This document shows, piece after piece, positions 1 through 5,200 of a DNA stretch of 6,577 nucleotides. Origin of the DNA: Acidobacteriota bacterium (GTDB lineage: Bacteria > Acidobacteriota > Terriglobia > Bryobacterales > Bryobacteraceae); NCBI GenBank assembly GCA_947505565.1, contig CANNLB010000159.1, positions 1-6,577 of the forward strand. The letters run 5' to 3'. The notes below the pieces were generated by a model. That model worked only from the letters and a program-made list of their open reading frames with translations. It ran no database searches and was not told where the DNA came from. The position numbers and the translations under genes were made by a program. Numbering within the stretch: position 1 is the first letter of the stretch; the number at the start of each line of letters is the position of its first letter.

Positions 1-108
1 TCGAATATTGGGAATCAGACGGCGCTTTATAACTTCCAATCGGCGTTTGTGGGGACGCGAGTGGTGCAGTCGCGGACCGTCGGAGCCAGGCTGCGATTTT
101 ACTTTTAG
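1..108 (+). CDS. C-terminal end of a TonB-dependent receptor-like outer-membrane protein (partial)
   Basis: The frame is open from base 1 and ends at TAG 106-108, giving 35 residues whose 5' part lies outside the window. The peptide alternates polar and hydrophobic residues and ends in L-R-F-Y-F. A terminal aromatic residue is the usual outer-membrane beta-barrel sorting signal, and a G-x-R-x-R-F-x-F type ending is common in the Oar-like, carboxypeptidase-regulatory-domain TonB receptors that are abundant in Acidobacteriota. Such proteins import substrates across the outer membrane using TonB energy. The stop is 10 bp before the dehydrogenase start, so the two could share a transcript. The family call rests only on the terminal strand, so another beta-barrel protein is possible. 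Confidence 0.6.
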   Translation, partial: SNIGNQTALYNFQSAFVGTRVVQSRTVGARLRFYF

Positions 109-118
109 AGGGTAGTGG

Positions 119-1102
119 ATGAGAACAATTTCGTTGCAGGAGCCGGGGCGTTTTGTGGAGTCCGAGGTGCCGACTCCGGTTGCGGCACCGGGCGAGGCGC
201 TGGTGCGGATCCGGCGGGTGGGCATTTGTGGGAGCGACTTCCATGCCTTCCACGGTCGGCATCCGGCGTATTCGTATCCGCGGATCATTGGGCATGAGTT
301 GGGGTGCGAGGTGGTGACCGTGCCCGAGGACGCCGGCGGGCTGCGGCCGGGTGACCGGTGCGCGCTGGAACCTTACATTAGCTGTGGGACGTGCCGGGCT
401 TGCCGCAAGAATCGGCCAAACTGCTGCGAGACGCTGCGGCTGTTTGGAATCCATGTGGACGGGGGGATGCAGCCGTATTTGTCGTGTCCGGCGCACCTGC
501 TGCATCCTTCGACGAGCCTGAGCTTGGACCAGTTGGCGCTAGTGGAGACCTTGGGAATTGGGGCGAATGCCGTGCAGCGGTCGGGCTTGGCGAAGGGCGA
601 GACGGCGATCGTAGTGGGGGCGGGGCCAATTGGATTGGCGGTGGTGCAGTTTGCGTTGGCGGCCGGGGCGACGGTAAGGGTGATTGAGCAGAGTGAGTTG
701 CGGAGGACGTTTGTCGGGCGGTTCGGCGTGGAAGCGAAAGCGGAGCCGGACGAGGAATTGGCGGATGTGGTGTTCGATGCGACGGGCGTGGCGGCGGTGA
801 TGGCGCGGAGTTTGCAGCATGTGGCCCCGGCGGGGCGGCTGGTTTTTGTGGGGTTGTGCAAGGACGCAGTTGCGCTCGATGATCCGTTGTTTCATCGGCG
901 GGAGGTGACGCTGTATGCGAGCCGGAACAGTTGCCACCAGTTTCCGCGGTTGATTGGGATGATTGAGCGCGGGGAGATTAACACGGAGCCGTGGATTAAT
1001 GCGCGGATCCGGTTGCGGGATGTGCCAGGGGAGTTTGGTGGGTTGCTGCGACAGCCGGAGTTGATTAAGGCGATGGTCGAGCTGGACGAGTCGGACGAGT
1101 AG
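119..1102 (+). CDS. Zinc-dependent alcohol/polyol dehydrogenase, medium-chain (MDR) family
   Basis: A 327-residue NAD(P)-dependent dehydrogenase of the zinc-containing MDR superfamily, expected to oxidise a secondary alcohol such as a sugar alcohol, sugar acid or threonine-like substrate in the cytoplasm. The N-terminal catalytic domain has Cys37 in GICGSD and His59-Glu60 in GHE, the catalytic zinc site. Cys89, Cys92, Cys95 and Cys103 have the canonical 3-3-8 spacing of the structural zinc lobe. Glu143 in V-E-T is in the place of the further zinc ligand of sorbitol/threonine dehydrogenase-type enzymes. The Rossmann fold has GAGPIG at 167-172, and Glu190 at the end of the second strand suggests NAD rather than NADP. 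Length is near the family's usual ~340. ATG 119 is preceded by an AGAGGG ribosome site at 107-112. The C-terminus ends in an acidic D-E-S-D-E. All visible key residues are present, so it is probably active. The substrate cannot be assigned; the upstream receptor hints at a catabolic role. Confidence 0.93.
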   Translation: MRTISLQEPGRFVESEVPTPVAAPGEALVRIRRVGICGSDFHAFHGRHPAYSYPRIIGHELGCEVVTVPEDAGGLRPGDRCALEPYISCGTCRACRKNRPNCCETLRLFGIHVDGGMQPYLSCPAHLLHPSTSLSLDQLALVETLGIGANAVQRSGLAKGETAIVVGAGPIGLAVVQFALAAGATVRVIEQSELRRTFVGRFGVEAKAEPDEELADVVFDATGVAAVMARSLQHVAPAGRLVFVGLCKDAVALDDPLFHRREVTLYASRNSCHQFPRLIGMIERGEINTEPWINARIRLRDVPGEFGGLLRQPELIKAMVELDESDE

Positions 1103-1113
1103 CGGGGGTTGGC

Positions 1114-1142
1114 CGCTCCGAAGAGCTCGATGCCCCGGAGCG
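1114..1142 (+). terminator. Possible hairpin terminator after the dehydrogenase gene
   Basis: CGCTCCG (1114-1120) and CGGAGCG (1136-1142) form a perfect 7-bp stem around a 15-nt loop, starting 12 bp after the dehydrogenase stop. No T-tract follows, so it is not a textbook intrinsic terminator. The left arm is also a candidate outlying unit of the repeat array, so the hairpin may be incidental. Confidence 0.25.
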
Positions 1143-1446
1143 CCGCAGGGCGGGTGACCGGGTTTGCGATTCGAAGCCACCGCCAGTGTTGCGGGAGGAG
1201 CGATTCCCCTAGGGCTCGGAGTTTCATTTTTCGATTCGAAGCCAATTTCGACGTTTTGCCCCTTACTGCCCCAGACACTGTTGGCGGCTCAGTTTTGCGG
1301 TTCGAACCCACGGTCCTTTGCGTCTGAACTTTGCCTTCGGGGCGGACCGACACTTCGGGTGTAGCGGTTCTGAGGCCAGGTTGTCAAAGATCGTGATACG
1401 GTTCGCAGGCAGCGGTGCTTTTCGATTCGAAGCCAAATTCGGCGAG
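1114..1446. repeat. Degenerate tandem array, ~65-bp period, TTCGAA-cored unit
   Basis: The core CGATTCGAAGCC occurs exactly at 1167-1178, 1232-1243 and 1423-1434. Diverged copies are CGGTTCGAACCC at 1298-1309 and CGGTTCTGAGGCC at 1365-1377. Successive core starts are 65, 66, 67 and 58 bp apart. A weaker sixth unit (CGCTCCGAAG) begins at 1114, 53 bp before the first clear one. The units at 1232 and 1423 share longer flanks: a T-run before the core and CAA(A/T)TTCG after it. Sequence between cores is not obviously conserved. The core is a near-palindrome around TTCGAA. On the minus strand different copies read E-F-G-F-E-S-K, L-A-S-N-R-K or W-L-R-I-A, one in each frame, so the conservation is at DNA rather than protein level. 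The array overlaps the 3' tail of the minus-strand pseudogene. From memory, similar short peptide repeats follow this protein family in related genomes; that was not checked. There is no other gene signal between 1103 and about 1386. Confidence 0.7.
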
Positions 1447-1605
1447 CTGATCGAACGGATGCTGAATCGGAGACGTGGCGGTCGCCACCTTTTCTTGCTC
1501 AGCAGGCGGGATGACTTCCGCTACTTCGGCTACCTCGACGACCGGTTTGTAGAGATTGCCCCCCTTTTCCTGAGTGTGCCGCAATGCCTTGAGGGAACAC
1601 ACCGA

Positions 1606-1740
1606 TTGATGCGATCGACGAAGTCCGCGATGAAGGCCAGCGTGAGCGTGTTGTCGCCCGGGAACTGCGTCATATCCTTGGATTCCACATCGGCGTCATT
1701 GTTAAAGTGGGAGTGTTGCTCGGGGCCCCCAGAAGTTGAC
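1606..1740 (-). other. Unidentified coding-like fragment inside the pseudogene
   Basis: Read on the minus strand from 1740 to 1606, one frame gives about 45 residues that include H-F-N-N-D-A-D-V-E and N-T-L-T-L-A-F-I-A-D-F-V-D-R-I-N. Most codons in this stretch end in G or C, the bias seen in the real genes here. I do not recognise the peptide, and it is out of frame with the family-like tail that resumes at 1602. It could be a foreign fragment inserted in the decaying gene or a diverged middle portion of that gene. Its upstream edge lies beside two inverted repeats (1722-1747). Confidence 0.35.
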
Positions 1741-1747
1741 CACTTCT
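1722..1747. repeat. Adjacent short palindromes
   Basis: GGGGCCCC (1722-1729) is a perfect palindrome. It is followed by AGAAGT (1731-1736), a TGACC spacer and ACTTCT (1742-1747), a perfect 6-bp inverted repeat. They sit where coding-like sequence on the minus strand changes character, which could mark an insertion or recombination point. No target duplication or transposase is visible, so this is only a structural note. Confidence 0.4.
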
Positions 1748-2288
1748 GCTCGAATAGACACCAGATCACAGACTGATCATGCCGCGTGGCATGCCGACGG
1801 GCGGGACCGTCATCATCCGCGCCGCAGGCGCGTATATCGTTGCATAGGTTTAGGCACCGACCTTTGTCCGCGCGGCCAGACCGAGCGCCACAAGCCCATG
1901 CTCGTCGGAGAGGCAGCGCAGTCGGGGCCGGTTGGTGGTAAAGTTTTGGCGAGCAGGGCTCGTCAATTCTTCGCGAGTGCCGAAGGGATTGCAGTCGGTG
2001 GCACTGGCTGACTTGGAACATCTGCGTTTCGCTGCCATGGGCCCAATTGAAGCGCCAGAGAGCTTGGGCGAGTTTGTCGGTGAGGATGGCCTCTTCTTCG
2101 TTGACCGGGCTATATACCTTTCTTAACCGTAGCCAGGAGCGCCTCGGAATCGTCAGCGGTTTCGCCACGGAGGATGAACGATTCGGAGCAGAGGCCGTGG
2201 GCCAGATGATTGTTCGTGCTGGAGGCTGCTTTACCTTTTTGCGTTTTTGGACCGGTTGACTTTTGGGCGTTCGCTCGATTGGCGAGGG

Positions 2289-2444
2289 TCCGCGCCATTT
2301 CTCCGGGGGAAAGGCGTCGAACATGGAGCTTTTAGCCTGGCGCAGCTCGGCGTCGAATTTCTCGATGAGATGGGCCGACGCCCCCTCGAAGTTGGCGTCG
2401 GCGTCATAAGGACGCAGTTGGTCGAACTCTTCCATGGTGAGCAT
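2289..2444 (-). CDS. Possible small hypothetical ORF (start of an open frame upstream of the RANAQ pseudogene)
   Basis: ATG 2444 (alternative ATG 2435) begins an acidic 52-residue stretch reading M-E-E-F-D-Q-L-R-P-Y-D-A-D and then H-L-I-E-K-F-D-A-E-L-R-Q-A-K, likely helical. Roughly four fifths of its codons end in G or C, as expected for a real gene here. The frame has no stop near 2289. It runs on open to 1530, but past about 2298 it lies over the RANAQ/STGP reading frame and loses coding character. It may be an overlapping small gene, an upstream partner of the family gene, or an N-terminal piece separated by a frameshift. The ribosome site is weak (AGAAGA on the minus strand). I do not recognise the product. 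Confidence 0.35.
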
Positions 2445-2575
2445 TTGTAATCTTCTGATTGTGAAATTGAGTTGGAGGGGTACCGCCGATTTCTAGTTTT
2501 GGGAAGAGAGGGGGAGGAACGGGGGGAGCGATTTTTCTAAGTGATTGGAAAAGAACGAAATATAAATTCGAACAC

Positions 2576-2653
2576 ATGGCAATCTTCGAGTTTGAGGGTC
2601 GAGAACATTTGCGGGCGCGCCACGTGGTGCGTTCGAAAGGATGCTGCTTATGA
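2576..2653 (+). CDS. Possible 25-residue leader or antitoxin remnant upstream of the AbiEii fragment
   Basis: ATG 2576 opens a short frame (M-A-I-F-E-F-E-G-R-E-H-L and on to C-C-L) ending at TGA 2651-2653. That stop overlaps the proposed AbiEii start at 2650 as ATGA, the arrangement expected when a toxin gene is translationally coupled to an upstream partner. The frame is also open upstream of the ATG. It could be the last residues of a decayed antitoxin gene or chance. No AbiEi-type winged-helix sequence is recognisable, and no good ribosome site precedes ATG 2576. The rest of 2445-2649 shows only a G-rich purine tract at 2501-2528 and an AT-rich patch around 2556-2568 without a well-spaced promoter. 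Confidence 0.2.
   Translation: MAIFEFEGREHLRARHVVRSKGCCL
2636..2641 (+). promoter_or_regulatory. Ribosome binding site deciding the AbiEii start
   Basis: AAAGGA lies 8 nt before ATG 2650. It overlaps the other in-frame ATG at 2641, so it cannot serve that codon. This favours M-T-F-D-E-I-R-R as the true N-terminus, which also looks like the usual start of this family. Confidence 0.5.
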
Positions 2654-2991
2654 CTTTTGACGAGATCCGAAGGGTAACCCTTGCGGCGCTCTTTCCCGAC
2701 GATTTGCCTTTCGAGCATTTGGTTCTGAAAGGCGGGAACGCGTTGAGCCTCGTTCACGGGCTCACCGAACGCACGTCGCTCGATCTCAACTTTTCGATGG
2801 ATGCCGATTTTGTCGACATTGAGGATGCTCGAAAGCGACTGTTCTTTTCGGTAAAGGATCACTTCGACGCCATCGGATACGTCGTGTTTGATGAAGTGCT
2901 GGAGCCCAAACCTCGGCTCGACAAAGCTGACGAAAAGCCATGGTGAGGTGGCTATGAGCTTCGGGTCAAACTCATTAAGCAGAGGAGTTGG
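2650..2991 (+). pseudogene. Truncated AbiEii/AbiGii-type nucleotidyltransferase toxin
   Basis: The first 98 codons (2650-2943) match the N-terminus of the AbiEii/AbiGii toxin family (DUF1814-like nucleotidyltransferases, toxin of AbiE-type abortive-infection and toxin-antitoxin systems). L-V-L-K-G-G-N-A-L at residues 24-32 is the nucleotide-binding motif, followed by R-T-S-L-D-L-N at 41-47, where the family has R-x-S-x-D-x-D. The second catalytic aspartate is therefore Asn47. TGA 2944-2946 interrupts between Trp and G-G-Y-E-L-R-V-K-L-I-K, where family members usually continue through W-G-G-Y; a TGG-to-TGA change is the simple explanation. Homology ends near 2991, where permease sequence begins in the same frame. 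About two thirds of a usual ~300-residue toxin is missing, and no AbiEi antitoxin is visible. With stop, truncation and active-site change, this is a dead gene. Confidence 0.8.
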
Positions 2992-3632
2992 GATGGCGAA
3001 ATTCCGCCGATGCGGCGCTACAATGTCGTTGGCCCGGAGTACCTCTCGACCATGGGCAACTCGCATCAGGCGCGGCCGGTAGCGATGGTTTCAGAGAACT
3101 TGGCGACAGAGTTTTGGGGCTCGTCCCAATCGGCGATCGGCAGGCGGATTCGCGGGAGTCCGAAGGAGAGGTGGTCAGAGGTGATTGCCGTAGCGGGCAA
3201 CGAACGCGGCAATGGGGCGGGCCGTATGGCACCGACGATTGTCTCCCGGCCATTCTCTCGTCGCCCGAGTTTGGCGTTCGTCCTGAGGACCCCACGGGCT
3301 GGAGCCACCGCCCGAATGATGCGGGTGCCTTATGAACGGTCGATGGCGCGGACCTCGTTTACGCTGACGATGCTCTCGATCGTCGCCGGGATGGCGCTGC
3401 TGTTGGGCGTGATCGACATTCACTTGGCGCCCGGGGGCGCAGCGGGGCAGCGTAGCGGCCATGTTCCTCCGCTACGCTGTTACGCTGGCGGTGGTCGGAG
3501 TGGTCGGCGGCCTCGCGGCGGCGGTACCCTTGAGCCGGTTCCTGGGCGATTTGCTTTTCGAAGTCAGCCCGGCCGACCGAATGCCTTATGCCGCCGTCGC
3601 CGCGATACCGGCGCGGCGCTTCGAACGGGTGT
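2992..3632 (+). pseudogene. Decayed C-terminal fragment of an ADOP/MacB-like ABC permease
   Basis: This matches the C-terminal third of the acidobacterial ADOP permeases (FtsX/MacB-like, ~800 residues, inner membrane). The order is conserved: I-P-P-M-R-R-Y-N-V-V and E-Y-L-S-T-M-G, then V-A-M-V-S-E-N-L-A and I-G-R-R-I-R (periplasmic MacB-type region). Next come A-R-T-S-F-T-L and a membrane segment with G-M-A-L-L-L-G-V (about 3350-3415). The frame then shifts and G-A-Q-R-G...M-F-L-R-Y (about 3434-3475) leads to a second membrane segment and L-L-F-E-V-S-P-A-D. Short pieces normally present are missing: after T-M-G, before A-R-T-S-F, between G-V-I-D-I-H and G-A-Q-R-G (with the frame change), and before P-A-R-R. 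The N-terminal ~600 residues are absent, replaced by AbiEii sequence. No start or ribosome site fits, and the end collides with the convergent hydrolase gene. Non-functional. Confidence 0.8.
3598..3618 (-). terminator. GC hairpin just past the end of the M20 hydrolase gene
   Basis: CGCCGCG (3598-3604) and CGCGGCG (3612-3618) form a perfect 7-bp stem with a 7-nt loop, 14 bp beyond the hydrolase stop on the minus strand. No U-rich tail follows, so it could be a weak or Rho-assisted end, or merely GC-rich pseudogene sequence. It also sits at one of the apparent deletion points of the permease remnant. Confidence 0.3.
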
Positions 3633-5189
3633 CTACTTTTTCAGTGTCGGGTAGGTGATGCCGAGCTGTTCGAGATACGTTCCGTACTTCGCCGGGTCGT
3701 AGTAGAACTTCCGCATCTGCTCTCGGTAGCGGTCCATCTTTTCGCGGTTCAACTCAATGGCCGGTTGATCCGTATCGGCCATCAGCGGCTTGTACTGCTG
3801 GTCCTTGGTCTGCACCTCCTTGAAGTACTTCCAGGCTTCGGCTAGCAACTCGGGGCGAAGGAGATAGTCGAGGGCGGTGGCGGCTTGCACCTTCGCGCCC
3901 GCGGCTGAGCCCTTATGGGCGATGGGCGTGGCCTCGGCGATGGCGTTGGCCCAGTGATGCCCTGGAAGGTTCGGGATGTTGGCGGGGTAGCGCATGTAGG
4001 TCATCGGCATGATCCAGGAGATATCGCCGACGTCGTCGGAGCCGCCGCCCTTCCAGGGTTGCGGGGCTTCGAGGGCTTTAACCTTGTCGGGGAGGGGCTC
4101 CACCTTCGACGACCGGACTTCGCGCTGGAGCTCACGTGCCAGCGTCTGGTCGGCCTCGCTCCATTTGGGCATGCCGACGAGGTCGATGTTCTTTTGCTGC
4201 ACCTCGGCGACCGGCTTACTGAAGTGGCCCGGCCACGCCGAGCCGACAACGCGCTGCGAGACTGTGGTGCTGGATGCCATACTGGCCGCCTTGGCCATGG
4301 TCGCGCCAAACTCCTGCATCTCCTTGATCCGGGGGAAGTCCTGCTCGCGGAAGTAGTACCAGACGGTGGCTTCTTCGGGGACGACGTTGGGTTGGTCGCC
4401 GCCATTCGTGATGACGTAGTGGGACCGCTGCTCCGGCCGGAGGTGCTCGCGCTTGTAGTTCCACATGGTGTTCATGAGCTCGACGCCATCGAGGGCGCTG
4501 CGCCCCTTCCACGGGGCTCCCGCGGCGTGAGAGGCTTCGCCCTTGAAGGTAAACTGCATCGAGACGAGGCCGCTGTTCATGGCGGGTTGGCCGTAGGAGG
4601 TGGCGAATTCCGCGCCGACGTGGCAGCCCAACATGATGTCGAGATCCTTCATCAGACCGGCGCGGATGTAGTAAGCCTTCGTCGCGACCAGTTCTTCGGC
4701 TACGCCGGGGTAGATTTTCAGCGTTCCTTTGATCCCGTACTTGATCATCAGATCCTTCAGGACAATGGCCGCAACAAGGTTGACGGCGTTGCCGGAGTTG
4801 TGGCCTTCGCCGTGGCCGGGGGCTCCCTCAATGATGGGGTCATGATAGGCAACCCCGGGCTTTTGCGAAGCGCGGGGGATGCTATCGATGTCCGTGATGA
4901 AGCCGATGACGGGCTTGCCTTGTCCGTAAGTGGCGACCCAGGCGGTGGGGATGCCCGCCACGCCGCGCTGCACTTGGAAGCCGTTCTTTTCGAGGACGCC
5001 CGTGAGGTACTTCGACGTCTCGACTTCCTGGAAGCCGAGTTCGCCGAAACTGAAGACCATGTCGACGATCTCCTGGACCATCTTCGACCGGGCGTCGACG
5101 CCGGCGATGGCTTCCTTCTTCAGTTGATCCAGGTTCGGGGTTTGCGCGAGCAGGGCGCTATTGAGGAGTAGTGCGGCGAAGAGCTTCAT
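3633..5189 (-). CDS. Secreted M20-family amidohydrolase (AbgB-like)
   Basis: A 518-residue metallo-hydrolase resembling the p-aminobenzoyl-glutamate hydrolase B / M20D amidohydrolase group, which cleaves amide bonds of N-acyl or aromatic amino-acid conjugates. Residues 1-15 (K at position 3 or earlier, then a hydrophobic run ending L-L-A before Q16) look like a Sec signal peptide, so the enzyme probably acts in the periplasm. M20 landmarks in order: D100-I-D102, G-H-G-E-G-H-N at 125-131 (E128 where many M20D enzymes have the metal-binding Cys), P-G-V-A-E-E at 161-166 with the catalytic and metal-binding acids, G-C-H at 188-190, A-S-H-A-A at 219-223 at the lid domain, and P-G-H-H at 409-412 for the last ligand. 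Residues about 446-518 extend beyond the core domain. ATG 5189 is 11 bp after the preceding stop, with only a weak AAAGAG ribosome site. It is likely in an operon with the two genes upstream. Its natural substrate is unknown. Confidence 0.9.
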   Translation of the reverse strand: MKLFAALLLNSALLAQTPNLDQLKKEAIAGVDARSKMVQEIVDMVFSFGELGFQEVETSKYLTGVLEKNGFQVQRGVAGIPTAWVATYGQGKPVIGFITDIDSIPRASQKPGVAYHDPIIEGAPGHGEGHNSGNAVNLVAAIVLKDLMIKYGIKGTLKIYPGVAEELVATKAYYIRAGLMKDLDIMLGCHVGAEFATSYGQPAMNSGLVSMQFTFKGEASHAAGAPWKGRSALDGVELMNTMWNYKREHLRPEQRSHYVITNGGDQPNVVPEEATVWYYFREQDFPRIKEMQEFGATMAKAASMASSTTVSQRVVGSAWPGHFSKPVAEVQQKNIDLVGMPKWSEADQTLARELQREVRSSKVEPLPDKVKALEAPQPWKGGGSDDVGDISWIMPMTYMRYPANIPNLPGHHWANAIAEATPIAHKGSAAGAKVQAATALDYLLRPELLAEAWKYFKEVQTKDQQYKPLMADTDQPAIELNREKMDRYREQMRKFYYDPAKYGTYLEQLGITYPTLKK

Positions 5190-5200
5190 CGCTCTTTAGC

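Larger units (their letters stand above)
1387..2298 (-). pseudogene. Frameshifted remnant of a RANAQ/STGP-type conserved hypothetical gene
   Basis: ATG at 2298 opens a 62-codon frame starting M-A-R-T-L-A-N-R-A-N-A-Q-K-S-T-G-P and containing GK, N-N-H-L-A-H-G-L and an L-R-G-E segment. This is the N-terminal signature of a widespread family of unknown function found in Acidobacteriota, Planctomycetota and some Proteobacteria. The frame stops at TAG 2112-2110. The expected continuation (V-N-E-E-E-A-I-L-T-D-K-L-A-Q-A-L-W-R-F) lies in another frame directly after it, placing an indel near 2113-2131. Further on, family-like pieces alternate between frames until about 1850. A C-terminal-like piece (L-K-A-L-R-H-T-Q-E-K, an E/V/A/P-rich stretch and E-F-G-F-E-S-K) resumes at 1602 and ends at TGA 1387. 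Several disruptions make a sequencing error or programmed shift unlikely. The N-terminal match is confident; the tail assignment (1387-1602) is less so. No function is known for the family, and this copy is surely broken. Confidence 0.7.

Noticed and set aside
1114..1446. CRISPR array
   Set aside because: The repeats are about 12-24 bp, diverged, with spacing from 53 to 67 bp and no cas genes. The pattern does not fit CRISPR.
1779..1832. Hairpins ATGCC-GCGT-GGCAT (1779-1792) and CGCGCC-GCA-GGCGCG (1818-1832)
   Set aside because: Short GC palindromes within pseudogene sequence, without a T-tract, repeat partner or gene end nearby.
2107..2135. Programmed frameshifting at the A-rich AAGAAAGG in the RANAQ/STGP gene
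   Set aside because: No canonical slippery heptamer with a downstream structure, and further disruptions follow. Ordinary decay explains it.
1530..2444. A single 304-codon minus-strand gene
   Set aside because: Only parts of this frame look like protein. Between about 2298 and 2113 the recognisable family sequence is in another frame, so the long open frame stitches together unrelated segments.
2477..2526. G-quadruplex in the G-rich purine tract
   Set aside because: The G-runs are separated by a 20-nt gap and one interrupting C. Only three runs are close enough, so a standard quadruplex is not supported.
2545..2566. TTGGAA...TATAAA promoter upstream of the AbiEii fragment
   Set aside because: The two hexamers are only 10 nt apart, far from the ~17 nt needed, and no better -35 is found at the right distance.
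2944..2946. Stop-codon readthrough or selenocysteine at the AbiEii TGA
   Set aside because: Continuing past the TGA leads into an unrelated, damaged permease fragment, and no selenocysteine-insertion hairpin is evident.
2404..3066. 220-codon minus-strand frame opposite the AbiEii fragment
   Set aside because: No recognisable motif, whereas the plus strand shows the AbiEii motifs. Treated as antisense shadow.
3915..5171. Long plus-strand open frame (418 codons) opposite the M20 hydrolase
   Set aside because: Low-complexity Gly/Val/Asp/Leu-rich translation typical of antisense in GC-rich DNA. The minus strand encodes a clear M20 enzyme.
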